The translations under genes were made by a program, and so were the position numbers. A stretch of DNA of 64,000 nt, from contig JAFIEZ010000008.1 of the NCBI GenBank assembly GCA_020832235.1, positions 1 to 64,000 of the forward strand, written 5' to 3'. This DNA is from Bacteroidota bacterium. GTDB taxonomy: Bacteria > Bacteroidota > Rhodothermia > Balneolales > HLUCCA01. A model generated the notes under the pieces. The model saw only the letters and a list, made by a program, of their open reading frames with translations, was not told the DNA's origin and made no database searches. Position 1 is the first letter of the stretch. Each line of letters begins with the position of its first letter. Of the stretch, positions 53,830-63,628 are shown piece by piece.

Positions 53830-54261
53830 TCACTTGATCGTGATGGAAACAATCTCGTCTCCTTCTTTGATATCATCTATCAGGTCTACGTTTGAGGTAA
53901 CCTTGCCAAAAACCGTGTGCCTGCGGTCGAGATGCTGGGTGTTTTCACGATTGTGGCAAACAAAGAACTGCGAGCCACCGGTATCACGTCCTGCATGAGC
54001 CATAGACAGAACACCTCGTTCGTGATATTGCTTCTCGCCGTCGAGTTCACATTTAATGGTCCATCCCGGTCCGCCACGTCCGGTTCCTTCAGGGCACCCA
54101 CCCTGAATTACAAATCCCGGAATAACCCGATGCCAGGTAAGGCCGTCATAAAAACCTGATTCAACGAGTTTTACGAAGTTGGCCACCGTTCCTGGAGCAT
54201 CTTCATCATACAGCTCAACATCCATTGTTCCGGATTTAAGCTCAATTGCTGCGTGTTTCAT
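53830..54261 (-). CDS. Cyclophilin-type peptidyl-prolyl isomerase
   Basis: The 143-residue length is that of the small bacterial cyclophilins. FVIQGGCPEGTGRGGPG and ERGVLSMAHAGRDTGGSQFFVCHN are the active-site signatures. It lacks a signal peptide and so acts in the cytosol on proline bonds of folding proteins. A strong terminator follows. Confidence 0.92.
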   Translation of the reverse strand: MKHAAIELKSGTMDVELYDEDAPGTVANFVKLVESGFYDGLTWHRVIPGFVIQGGCPEGTGRGGPGWTIKCELDGEKQYHERGVLSMAHAGRDTGGSQFFVCHNRENTQHLDRRHTVFGKVTSNVDLIDDIKEGDEIVSITIK

Positions 54262-54375
54262 GATGTCTGAGTAATGTTAGTGTAAGATATTTGAATGCAT
54301 TCAATATACGATATCCAGCACTTTATTACGGAGAACTCACCGCAATGTTGTGGGTTGTAATTTAGTTTGAGTCAA

Positions 54376-55668
54376 TCAATCAAGGGCGTTCAGTGCGGTT
54401 GTATTTCGTATAAAAACGAATGCATCGTATCGCTGTGCCGGAATACTAATCGGATAATTCTGCTGATTGGCCATGGTTGGATTAAACGTAACACCGATGG
54501 CCCTGTGGGGGAGGGCGCTTCGACCGGGCGGACTATCCGATTCGCCAAAAATGATATAGAAATCTCCCTCATGACTGCTGGCCAGTTTATATTCCCAACT
54601 GTCTTGCCTGGCTCTGCTTACCGGCATGAGCTGTACCGGATTCTCCCATGCGGATGCAGCCAGTACCTTACCTTCGTAGGTACTGAATCCTACAGCGAAT
54701 ACATGGTCTGCCCCAAGTTGTTCGCGGGCAAGCTGACCGATATTCAACATCCCTGCATTACCCATGTCTGTTGCCCTTGCATCGCCAATATGTGTGTTAT
54801 GTGCCCAGATAATGCCACCTTTTTCGTACGTTTCTCCCGCACCATTATAATGCATCAACAAACGCTCTGCTACCTGATAAAAGAATGAAGCACGAACATT
54901 CCATGCCTGTGGGCCTTGTATCAGGTTAGCGCGATAATGCAGCTCCGCCTGCTGAACCATTAAGGCATTCATTTCAGCGTATAAATATTTGTGCGATGCC
55001 ACTTCTGCATTGCTGTTAGTCAGCTGCTGAACCAGGTTCAAAACATTGCTTACTTCCTCCCCGCAATGATCCCCGGTGGAAGCAACACGCTGAAGGTAGG
55101 AACGAATGTCTGTGAATCTGCTCAGACAGCGGTAAGCGGCTTCTGCACCGGGGGCATCATTAGGGTAGAATTCCTTCAGCCAATCTGTTACGTTTATCAT
55201 AGCCTGTTGCTTGGCATACAGATCCATGCCGTAAATACCCACACGCTCTTCCGCCGGGAGACTTTCGTTATGACGTCGCAACCACTCTGCGAAATCTTTA
55301 AATTCCTGATTCCGCCACATCCAATACGGCCAGCGGTTGAGCTGAGCCATGGCTTCATCCAGACTTTCTGGAGCATCCGCATGTAGCTTAACCCAAGAAT
55401 TTAGTGCTGTAAATAGCGACCAGTCGCCCTCTACGGCAACAAATGCATACCTGCCACTTTCAATGAGTTTTCTGCTAATTCGGGCTCGATGTGAATAGTA
55501 TTCGGATGTTCCATGCGAAGCCTCTCCGAGCAGTACCAGCGTGGTGTTGTCAATATACGCTGCAAGATGATGGTATGAGGAGGTGGAATGTTGCTGAAGG
55601 GGTGTTTCACCTGATGAAATGCGGCTAATAAGGAGAAAGGCTAAAAATAATTGTGGAAACCAGGTCAT
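54376..55668 (-). CDS. Erythromycin-esterase-family protein, exported
   Basis: The 430-residue product has a signal peptide and the family hallmarks LVLLGEASHGTSEYYSHRARISRKLI near residue 45 and FVAVEGDW near 77; the His and Glu in GEASHG and EGDW are the expected catalytic residues. HNTHIGDARATDMG near 300 is the third conserved block. Relatives include macrolide esterases EreA/EreB and many enzymes of unknown substrate, so resistance cannot be assumed. The signal peptide is atypical for the resistance enzymes. Confidence 0.8.
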   Translation of the reverse strand: MTWFPQLFLAFLLISRISSGETPLQQHSTSSYHHLAAYIDNTTLVLLGEASHGTSEYYSHRARISRKLIESGRYAFVAVEGDWSLFTALNSWVKLHADAPESLDEAMAQLNRWPYWMWRNQEFKDFAEWLRRHNESLPAEERVGIYGMDLYAKQQAMINVTDWLKEFYPNDAPGAEAAYRCLSRFTDIRSYLQRVASTGDHCGEEVSNVLNLVQQLTNSNAEVASHKYLYAEMNALMVQQAELHYRANLIQGPQAWNVRASFFYQVAERLLMHYNGAGETYEKGGIIWAHNTHIGDARATDMGNAGMLNIGQLAREQLGADHVFAVGFSTYEGKVLAASAWENPVQLMPVSRARQDSWEYKLASSHEGDFYIIFGESDSPPGRSALPHRAIGVTFNPTMANQQNYPISIPAQRYDAFVFIRNTTALNALD

Positions 55669-55940
55669 ATTGACATTTTTTTTTACGTGAAGTGGTTATG
55701 CACCGAAACTAGCATATGTACCGCAAAAAATCGCTTTCAACAGACAATGAGTTGTAAAATTTGGTGAATCTCTTGTACTAGCCTGTAAAATTTTATTTGG
55801 TATAGCATTAAATAATAGCTATTGTTGCTGTTACGAGCAGTGTAAAATCATTGCCTTTGTGTCAATAAAGATGTAGTACTTGCCGGTTGAGCCTTAAACC
55901 GGTTGGGAATATGAGAACAATTAAACCAAAGTCATACTCT

Positions 55941-58900
55941 ATGAAAAGGAAGATACATTTAGCCTTACTGGCTATCCTGTGCTTCACGGCTAGTGAAGTG
56001 TATGCGCAGGGATTTACCGTATCGGGAACCGTTACCGACGCAGCAACCGGCGAAGCGTTGCCTGGCGTTAACGTTGCCATACCATCATTAAACCGCGGAG
56101 ATGTTACAGATCTGGATGGTCGTTATGCATTTCAGCTGGCTCCTGGCGAGTACCAGCTTGTTGCAACCTATGTAGGTTATCAGCGATTCACTCAGCCGCT
56201 AACTATAACCAACAGCAACGTTATTGTTGATATTCGACTTCGAGCAGATGTAGTTGGTCTCGATCAGGTTGTAGTTGTAGGTTACGGTGAAGTTTCCCGT
56301 AGAAATGTAACCGGCGCCATTACTTCTGTACGTGGCGACGATATACAATTTGCACCGGTTAACACCGTTGAGAACGCAATTCAAGGTCGAATGGCCGGGG
56401 TATTTGTTCAACAGAACAATGGTAAGCTGGGTCAGGGTATCCAAATGCGAATTCGGGGATCCTCATCAGTTTCGGCTAGTAATCAGCCGCTTTATGTGAT
56501 TGATGGTGTACCCGTGGTAATGGACGATTTTTCCATTTCTGCCGCATCTACAAACCCGCTTGCTCAGTTCAACTTTAATGATGTGGAGTCTATTCAGGTC
56601 CTTAAAGATGCCTCAGCTGCAGCCATTTACGGATCGCGCGCAGCAAACGGTGTGGTTTTGATCACTACCCGTCAAGGGCAGCAAGGTCGAACCCAGTTTA
56701 ACTACTCTTACCAAACCGGTTTCAGCGAGCCTACGAATACAGTAGATATGATGAATGCTAAAGAGTACATCAACTACATGTATCAGGCGGCCATCAACGG
56801 CGATAACTTCGCCGGATCAGGATGGAGAGTTTTCGAAATTGAAGACGTTCTTGATTTTTATTCTCTTGGAACCGACTGGAGACAGTGTTTGAATACAGAA
56901 TTTGGCGGCGGTGGACAAGCTAATTGCCCGGTTGATACCGACTGGCAATCTCTCGCTTTCCAAGATGCCAGCATGTTCTCTCACGACTTGTCTGCATCCG
57001 GTGGGAACCAGTCAACCCGCTTCTTCGTAAGCGGTCATTACAGCGACCAGGATGGTATTCTGATCAACGACCGTTTTCAGCGTATCGGTGCTCGTATCAA
57101 CCTTGACCATACGGCAAGCGACAGAATAACCATGGGACTTAACCTGAATACAGGTCGTAGTTTCCATCAGCGTCTTTCTACAGATAACGCGTTCTCTACG
57201 CCAATTCAGTTGATTGCGCTTATGCCAATAAGCCCGCTGTACTATCCAGACCCTGCTGGTCTGCCTGGTTACACACCTACCGACGTACTCAATAATGACA
57301 CGTTCTACTATAACGGTGTTATCCATCGTGACAATACCAAGTACGAAGTTACTACCATGCGTACAACCGGTACCAGTTTCCTTGCTTACAACGTGATGCC
57401 AGGACTAGAGTGGAGATCAGAATTCTCTGCCGACATTGTAACGGGTAAGGACGATCAGTGGTACAGTCCTTTAACTGCCGTTGGTTTTGCATCTGCTGCA
57501 AACGGTGGTTTTGCATCTATGGCATGGCAACAAACGGCCTCATATCGTACGGCACATTACTTGTCGTACAGAGGAAGTCTGTCTGAAGACCAAACTCTGG
57601 ATGTTACCCTTGGTGGTGACTACCAGTACAATGATTACAACTATACCTATACTGCTGGTTCAGGTTTCCCTAACGATTCCTTCCAGCGCTTAACAAGTGC
57701 TGCGAACGTACTTTCTGGTACAACCACCGGTTCAGAGTATAGCTTCCTGTCGTATTTTGCTCGTGCCAACTATACGCTTCGTGATCGTTATCTTGTATCG
57801 GTTAGTGGTCGTGTGGATGGATCTTCGCGATTCGGTACCGATAATCGCTATGGATTTTTCCCGGCTGTTTCAGTAGGATGGATTCTTACCGAGGAGTCTT
57901 TTGCTGAGTCATTTAACCAGATTCTTCCTTATCTGAAACTGCGTACCAGCTTTGGTATCACAGGTAATGCTGCAATTGGTAACTTTGGCTCTCGTGGACT
58001 CTGGGGCGGAACTAACTATGGTGGGCTTTCCGGTATTGCTCCATCACAAATTCCTAACCCGAACCTGACTTGGGAAACGACCAATCAGTTCAACATTGGT
58101 TTTGATTTCGGTATTCTGAATAACCGAATTTCCGGTGAATTTGATTACTATGTGAAAAAAACCGATGACTTGCTTCTGAATGTTCAGATTCCTGCAACAT
58201 CAGGTTTCAATACTTCGCTGCAGAACGTAGGTAGTATGGAGAACAAGGGCTGGGAACTTGTCGTGAATACGATCAATGTTCAGGGTCCGCTGTCATGGAC
58301 ATCCAGCTTTAACATCTCATCAAACGAGAATACTGTAACCAATCTGGATGGTCAGGTACTTACCGGTGGATTAATCAGCCGTGCCATTGAAGGCCAATCA
58401 ATTGGTGTCTTCTTTGCTCCTGAGTTTGCCGGAGTTGATCCTACTAACGGTAACGCACTGTTTAATGTGTATAACGACGATGATTGCCGTGATTTTCTGG
58501 AGACCACTACCAGCTATAATGCAGCTACACGATGTGTGATTGGAAATCCTAACCCGAAATTAATTGGTGGTTTGGGTAATACAGTAACATATCGTGGATT
58601 TGAACTCAACGTGCTGTTCCAGTTTGTTTATGGAAACGATGGGTACATCGGTGGTCACGGTCGATGGAGCCGCGGTAATGGTATCTTCGAAGATAACTCA
58701 ATGCGTGATCAGCTTAATAGCTGGACACCGGAGAATACCAATACCAATATTCCTGAAGCTCGTTATATCGTGTCTAATGGAAACCAGCACTCATCGCGCT
58801 ACATCTCTGATGCATCCTATTTGCGTCTGAAGAATGTTACTCTCGGGTATCAGGTTCCACGCTCTATGTTGGCAGGTACAGGTTTTAACTCCGTCAGATT

Positions 58901-59060
58901 ATATGCTACCGGTGTTAATCTATTAACCTGGACGAACTACAAAGGATGGGATCCTGAAATGAACACCGACTTCCTTGCAGGCAATATTGGTCTGGGAACA
59001 GACTTCTATACCGCACCGCAAGCCCGCACCATTTCATTTGGTGTTGACATCGGGTTTTAA
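55941..59060 (+). CDS. SusC/RagA-type TonB-dependent glycan importer
   Basis: About 1,039 residues from the ATG at 55941, which begins the signal peptide (MKRKIHLALLAILCFT...YAQ); the first ATG-like start at 55887 adds 18 residues. It has the CarboxypepD_reg domain (FTVSGTVTDAATGEALPGVNVAIP), the SusC plug (DQVVVVGYGEVSRRNVTGAI, MRIRGSSSVSASNQPLYVIDGVPV) and a long barrel ending ARTISFGVDIGF. It is paired 43 bases later with a SusD gene. Cargo is unknown: no hydrolase is adjacent, but the glucan cluster 16 kb upstream lacks its own pair. Confidence 0.9.
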   Translation: MKRKIHLALLAILCFTASEVYAQGFTVSGTVTDAATGEALPGVNVAIPSLNRGDVTDLDGRYAFQLAPGEYQLVATYVGYQRFTQPLTITNSNVIVDIRLRADVVGLDQVVVVGYGEVSRRNVTGAITSVRGDDIQFAPVNTVENAIQGRMAGVFVQQNNGKLGQGIQMRIRGSSSVSASNQPLYVIDGVPVVMDDFSISAASTNPLAQFNFNDVESIQVLKDASAAAIYGSRAANGVVLITTRQGQQGRTQFNYSYQTGFSEPTNTVDMMNAKEYINYMYQAAINGDNFAGSGWRVFEIEDVLDFYSLGTDWRQCLNTEFGGGGQANCPVDTDWQSLAFQDASMFSHDLSASGGNQSTRFFVSGHYSDQDGILINDRFQRIGARINLDHTASDRITMGLNLNTGRSFHQRLSTDNAFSTPIQLIALMPISPLYYPDPAGLPGYTPTDVLNNDTFYYNGVIHRDNTKYEVTTMRTTGTSFLAYNVMPGLEWRSEFSADIVTGKDDQWYSPLTAVGFASAANGGFASMAWQQTASYRTAHYLSYRGSLSEDQTLDVTLGGDYQYNDYNYTYTAGSGFPNDSFQRLTSAANVLSGTTTGSEYSFLSYFARANYTLRDRYLVSVSGRVDGSSRFGTDNRYGFFPAVSVGWILTEESFAESFNQILPYLKLRTSFGITGNAAIGNFGSRGLWGGTNYGGLSGIAPSQIPNPNLTWETTNQFNIGFDFGILNNRISGEFDYYVKKTDDLLLNVQIPATSGFNTSLQNVGSMENKGWELVVNTINVQGPLSWTSSFNISSNENTVTNLDGQVLTGGLISRAIEGQSIGVFFAPEFAGVDPTNGNALFNVYNDDDCRDFLETTTSYNAATRCVIGNPNPKLIGGLGNTVTYRGFELNVLFQFVYGNDGYIGGHGRWSRGNGIFEDNSMRDQLNSWTPENTNTNIPEARYIVSNGNQHSSRYISDASYLRLKNVTLGYQVPRSMLAGTGFNSVRLYATGVNLLTWTNYKGWDPEMNTDFLAGNIGLGTDFYTAPQARTISFGVDIGF

Positions 59061-59103
59061 TCATCGCAACTATAGTAAATAAGGACTTGAAGAGAAATAC
59101 ATT

Positions 59104-60501
59104 ATGAAGAAAATCAAAATATATGTCCTGGCTCTCTTTGTAGGTGTCGCTTTTACGGCTTGCGATGACCTGCTGGACCTGGACCCCCAAGCGTCAATAT
59201 CTGATGATATTGCATTGTCTACACCGGGCAATATTCAAACAGCCGTTGTTGGTGGTTATGCCGCTCTCGGTGGTTCGAATGCATACGGTGGAAGTTATAT
59301 CTATCTAACGGATATATACGCTGCTCCGCAGGATGAAGTGAACTTTAACGGTACTTTCATTCAACCAAGAGAAGTAAATGAAAAAGCTATTTTGACTACA
59401 AACTCATATATAGCCGGCTATTGGTCAACATCCTATAATATCATCAACCGAGCGAACAATGTATTGTCTGCTCTTGATGTAATTGAGAATGCCAATACAC
59501 GACAGCGACTGGAAGCTGAGGCGAAGTTCCTTCGTGCAGTGGCTTATTATAACTTGGTTAAGGTTTTCGGTAGGGCATACAATGATGGCGACCCTTCCGC
59601 TAATCCAGGCGTACCTCTCATAACTACGCCTACCCGAGTTATTGATGAGACACTGCAAGTAGAACGGGCAAGTGTTGCTGCCGTCTATCAGCAAATTATC
59701 CAGGATCTGAGTGATGCTAGAGATAATCTGCCTCCGGCTAATAGTTTCTTTGCAAGTGAGTTTACGGCCAGTGCAATGCTCGCCAGAGTTTACCTTACTA
59801 TGGGTAATTACGCGCTCGCAGGTGCTGAAGCCAACAGAGTAATTGAAAGTGGTCGTTTTAGCTTGTTTTCTGATATTCGCGATAACTTCAATCGCAATAA
59901 TGATGGTGCTGAAACAATCTTCGCGGTTCAAAACTCAGCTACTTCATTCAGCCACGATATGGCGGTATTCTATTCTCCACTACCTTATGGTCGTGCAGAT
60001 ATTCAGATCCGTGATGCCCATCTGGCTACATATGAAGCAGGCGACCTACGAGGTACCTTGTTCATCGATACCGGTGGTCGCGGCAGAATGATTACCCGCT
60101 ATCACTCTGATGACAGCAGTATTGATCCCCGCAGAACCAACATCACGGTTATTCGTCTTGCTGAAATGCACCTCATCCGCGCCGAAGCTAATGTGCGACT
60201 CACCGGCTCTGGTGTAGCGGGTATTGGCGGTGTAACTCCTGTAGCAGATATTAATCCACTCCGTGAGCGTGTAGATCTGGCGCCACTCGCAACTGCTACA
60301 TTGGAAGATGTACTGCGCGAGCGTCGCGCTGAGCTGGCTTTTGAAGGGCACAAGCTTGCCGATCTGAAACGTCTCGAGGGAACCACTAACTCAGGATTAA
60401 GAGCAAGCATCCCCTGGAACGATCCGCTGCTGGTATTCCCGATTCCAAATCGTGAAACACTGGTTAATGAGAACCTGGTCCTGAACCCTGGTTATAACTA
60501 A
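59104..60501 (+). CDS. SusD/RagB-type glycan-binding lipoprotein
   Basis: The 465-residue product has a lipobox (FTAC, Cys20) and the SusD start DDLLDLDPQASISDDIALSTPGNIQTAVVGGYAAL. The tetratricopeptide-like helices follow (RQRLEAEAKFLRAVAYYNLVKVFG, ASAMLARVYLTMGNYALAGAEANRVIESG) and the family end LREVAFEGHKLADLKR-type block appears as RRAELAFEGHKLADLKRLEG. It caps the SusC barrel at the outer surface. A terminator follows 34 bases after the stop. Confidence 0.9.
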   Translation: MKKIKIYVLALFVGVAFTACDDLLDLDPQASISDDIALSTPGNIQTAVVGGYAALGGSNAYGGSYIYLTDIYAAPQDEVNFNGTFIQPREVNEKAILTTNSYIAGYWSTSYNIINRANNVLSALDVIENANTRQRLEAEAKFLRAVAYYNLVKVFGRAYNDGDPSANPGVPLITTPTRVIDETLQVERASVAAVYQQIIQDLSDARDNLPPANSFFASEFTASAMLARVYLTMGNYALAGAEANRVIESGRFSLFSDIRDNFNRNNDGAETIFAVQNSATSFSHDMAVFYSPLPYGRADIQIRDAHLATYEAGDLRGTLFIDTGGRGRMITRYHSDDSSIDPRRTNITVIRLAEMHLIRAEANVRLTGSGVAGIGGVTPVADINPLRERVDLAPLATATLEDVLRERRAELAFEGHKLADLKRLEGTTNSGLRASIPWNDPLLVFPIPNRETLVNENLVLNPGYN

Positions 60502-60534
60502 ATCTCCATACCTCTTTTCACAAAGAGTTATGAC

Positions 60535-60571
60535 AAAACCCTGTATGGTGGATATCATGCAGGGTTTTTTT
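60535..60571 (+). terminator. Terminator of the SusC/SusD operon
   Basis: AAAACCCTG (60535-60543) pairs with CAGGG and a T7 run (60560-60571). The stem extends through ATG/CAT with one G-T pair. Confidence 0.88.
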
Positions 60572-60776
60572 ATGCCCTTTTCCGGAGAGCCGACGTATTC
60601 TGCTTTCGTCGTTTTAATCAGCTAGAGTTTCTAAATCCTTCCATAAACGTTATGAAAAAGCTTCTAAATTGTATCGGAATGATATAAGGCCTACACCCGT
60701 TGTATATAGTAAGTGCTTGATTTAAAAGCATCCTCGCTCCAGGTAGTGCGAAAATTCGAATCAAATTGGAGGAAAT

Positions 60777-60959
60777 ATGAGTACCCTATTCATCTATTTA
60801 ATTATACTGGCAGCCGCATTATTGCTAATTGCAGGTTTTATTGCCAGTGCACGTGAATTCAGAAAAATGGAGAAGAACCCAGAGTCTTACAGACACCGAT
60901 GGCCCGTTATGGAAGGCGATCCCGAAGAACAACGACGGAAAAATTACAATCAGCTATAA
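60777..60959 (+). CDS. Small single-helix membrane protein
   Basis: The 60-residue product has one N-terminal helix (about 4-24) followed by a charged tail (REFRKMEKNPESYRHRWPVMEGDPEEQRRKN). GGAGG lies five bases before the start. No family is recognised. A terminator follows immediately. Confidence 0.6.
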   Translation: MSTLFIYLIILAAALLLIAGFIASAREFRKMEKNPESYRHRWPVMEGDPEEQRRKNYNQL

Positions 60960-60964
60960 TAACA

Positions 60965-60998
60965 AAAGCCCTTAGTGTAAATCCTCACCAAGGGCTTT
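60965..60998 (+). terminator. Terminator of the small membrane protein gene
   Basis: AAAGCCCTT (60965-60973) pairs with AAGGGCTTT (60990-60998) across a 16-base loop, six bases after the stop. Confidence 0.7.
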
Positions 60999-61047
60999 CG
61001 TCCAAATAGCGTCTGTTTTAGTTTGTTCAATTTCAACGAGCAATTTT

Positions 61048-61074
61048 ACAGCCTACACAGCCTACACAGCCTAC
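61048..61074. repeat. 9-bp tandem repeat, three copies
   Basis: ACAGCCTAC occurs three times in a row without change, in the space between the small membrane protein and htpX ends. Confidence 0.8.
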
Positions 61075-61118
61075 GACGCTATACATATCTGGAACACTGG
61101 GGCTTTTACCTCCAAACG

Positions 61119-62009
61119 TTAGATTTGGAGCTCTTCTAGTGCTTTAATACGAGCATCTAACGGTGGATGGGTCATGAATAAAGCTTTCATTCCCTCACGC
61201 TTTCCAGCGTTAATACCGAATGCGTTAAGACTCTCAGGCATCTGATCTGGTATATTCATCTCTCGCTTCAGTGTTTTCAAGGCTCCTATCATATCCTCAC
61301 GGCGAGTAAGCCGGGCAGCATACGCATCCGCTTTAAATTCCCGAACCCTTGAAAAGTACATGATGATTATGGAAGCGAGAATCATGAGCAAAATTTCCAT
61401 AATAATGGTAGTTATGTAATACCCGATGCCAAGTCCACGCTCATTTTTAAGCACCACACGATCTACAACAAAGCCCGCAACCCTTGCAAGGAACATCACA
61501 AACGTATTGATTACACCTTGTAATAACGTCATGGTAATCATGTCACCGTTGGCAATGTGCGCAATTTCATGACCTATTACAGCTCGAAGCTCTCCACGGT
61601 CAAAACGCTGCAACATACCAGAACTTACCGCCATCAACGCCTTGTTGCGATTCGCTCCGGTAGCAAAAGCATTCGACTGCTCCATCGGAAAAATACCTAC
61701 ATCGGGCATTCCGATTCCGGCACGGTCAGCCAGCTCACGGGTAGTATCAACCAACCAACGCTCCTGCTGATTAGCTGGCATATCTATGATGCGAACTTTG
61801 GTTGTCCAGATGGCAATTTTCTTACTAAGTAACAGCGAAATTACCGCACCCGTCATACCAAAGACGAAGCAAAATATAAGGAGGGACTGCAAATTCAGAT
61901 TTGTGCCCGATTCATCCAAAAATGAACCAACACCCAGCAACGACAACGTAATACTGGCAACCAGAATTACAGCAATATTCGTCAGTAAAAATAAACCTAC
62001 TCGTTTCAT
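61119..62009 (-). CDS. htpX: HtpX-like membrane zinc protease
   Basis: The 296-residue product has two N-terminal helices (about 4-27 and 40-62), the zinc motif HEIAH near residue 146 in AVIGHEIAHIANGDM, further helices near 160-215 and the ligand Glu in YFSRVREFKADAYAARLT. It is a quality-control protease that cuts damaged inner-membrane proteins. Length and order match HtpX of the M48B family. Confidence 0.92.
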   Translation of the reverse strand: MKRVGLFLLTNIAVILVASITLSLLGVGSFLDESGTNLNLQSLLIFCFVFGMTGAVISLLLSKKIAIWTTKVRIIDMPANQQERWLVDTTRELADRAGIGMPDVGIFPMEQSNAFATGANRNKALMAVSSGMLQRFDRGELRAVIGHEIAHIANGDMITMTLLQGVINTFVMFLARVAGFVVDRVVLKNERGLGIGYYITTIIMEILLMILASIIIMYFSRVREFKADAYAARLTRREDMIGALKTLKREMNIPDQMPESLNAFGINAGKREGMKALFMTHPPLDARIKALEELQI

Positions 62010-62161
62010 GTATTTTAAAAAATCGTGTGGATGGATATAGTTTTGCGGATAATCTTCACCGATTACATAAATCGGTCAGTGGTTGTACCGCAGCACTTGT
62101 TACATACGAACAAGCGTCTCGAAAATTGTACCCAAAAATACGGGTTTAGCCGATTATCTGC

Positions 62162-63520
62162 TCATTTCATTCTGATGCGCCACTCCTGAGGATAGTGATT
62201 ATTTACGCGTCCTCGAGTGGCCTTCCCAAATCCAAGCCCTAAACCTTCATAGGTCAGCAAAACAATGCCGCTTACGTCCGCATCAGCTTCAACACTCTCT
62301 CTGCGTAAATACCGCAATGCTTGCTGCTTATTTAGCTCGATTTCAGTAAAAAAACCGCTACGACGAGAAACAGACAGCGCCAAACTATGACCAACCCTAC
62401 GCTCATCGCCCAGCTCAACGCCCGCATGGTGGATAAACAGTGAGTCGGCAATCTGAGACACCTCTCTAAACTGCTCTGTCAGCACCGCATACGACCGCTT
62501 CCCATCGCTGATGGGGGTAAAGGTTTCGTCTAACTCCAACGCCTGCATCCATTGGTGACCACTCACTTTCCGAAATTTCCCCGAACCACGGGATGATCCA
62601 TAGGCAACCTCAGCCGACGCAGGTTTCTGAACTACACTAAAGGTATAGCCTTCACCTTTGGTAACTCCAGGCATGCAACGGTACATAAAACCACCCGTGC
62701 TCAACTGTTCTTCCAGAACTTCATCGCTGTTGAGTTCGCCCATCGACAAACCCCTCGCACCGTACCTTGAAATCAACCTGTTCACCTGGCCATCATTCTC
62801 ACTACGGTTAAACGTGCAGGTACTGTAAATCAGCACGCCCCCGGGCTTTAACGCCGGCCAAATATCATCAAGAATCTTATGCTGCCGATTCGTACACATG
62901 GCAACTGCATCGGGCGACCAATGCGAAATGGCATCCGGATCACGGCGGAAGAGTCCTTCCCCGGAACAGGGTGCATCCACCACAACAAGATCAAACCACG
63001 ATCCGAGCTGTTGAAAGTGCCCGGCATCATTTCCTGTTACCACTACATTTGGATGACCCCATTTAATGATGTTTTCCGTGAGAATTTGAGCTCTTCCACG
63101 GTGGATTTCATTGGTGACCAGCAGGTCCTGGTCGCTGAGCACACTCGCAAGATGGGTCGACTTCCCGCCGGGTGCCCCGCAAAGATCAAGCACACGCAAC
63201 GGTCTGGATGGCAACACTCCCTGGGAGCAGAGTCTGCGAACCGCCTCCCCCAGCCACATCGAAGATGCCTCCTGAACATAATAAGCACCCGCATGAAATA
63301 AGGGATCAAGCGTGAAAACGGGTCGTTCCCCAAAATATAGGGCCAAAGGCTCCCAGGGTACCGGGCCGTCCGGTATGGCCGGTAACACATGCCTGTTTTC
63401 ATCGAACTTATGCGGATGCAGCCGAAGACTAATCGGCGCCGGTGTATCAAGTGCGTCTACAACGCGCGAGGCATGTTCGGGATGCTCGCGCTGTAATTCT
63501 TGTTTAAAAATGTCGATCAT
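62162..63520 (-). CDS. RsmF/NOL1-NOP2-type RNA m5C methyltransferase
   Basis: About 452 residues from the ATG at 63520 (MIDIFKQELQREHPEHASRVV); an upstream ATG would add 30 residues. The SAM site LCGAPGGKSTHLAS near residue 115 and the two catalytic Cys in DAPCSGEGLFRRDP (about 190) and YSTCTFNRSEND (about 243) define the NOL1/NOP2/sun family. The C-terminal domain matches the long RsmF-like (YebU) group. It should methylate cytosine in 16S rRNA; the target base is not readable from sequence. Confidence 0.88.
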   Translation of the reverse strand: MIDIFKQELQREHPEHASRVVDALDTPAPISLRLHPHKFDENRHVLPAIPDGPVPWEPLALYFGERPVFTLDPLFHAGAYYVQEASSMWLGEAVRRLCSQGVLPSRPLRVLDLCGAPGGKSTHLASVLSDQDLLVTNEIHRGRAQILTENIIKWGHPNVVVTGNDAGHFQQLGSWFDLVVVDAPCSGEGLFRRDPDAISHWSPDAVAMCTNRQHKILDDIWPALKPGGVLIYSTCTFNRSENDGQVNRLISRYGARGLSMGELNSDEVLEEQLSTGGFMYRCMPGVTKGEGYTFSVVQKPASAEVAYGSSRGSGKFRKVSGHQWMQALELDETFTPISDGKRSYAVLTEQFREVSQIADSLFIHHAGVELGDERRVGHSLALSVSRRSGFFTEIELNKQQALRYLRRESVEADADVSGIVLLTYEGLGLGFGKATRGRVNNHYPQEWRIRMK

Positions 63521-63628
63521 GCGGGAAATTACGCAATAACTTATGTAGATTCTTACATCAAATATCATCTGCACCATCGGTAAACAGGAACCGAATAAGG
63601 TAAACTGCACCCGAAGAATATCTCTATC

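Noticed and set aside
54367-55386. Several long plus-strand frames opposite the erythromycin-esterase gene
   Set aside because: They are antisense shadows of a clear family gene with signal peptide and conserved catalytic blocks.
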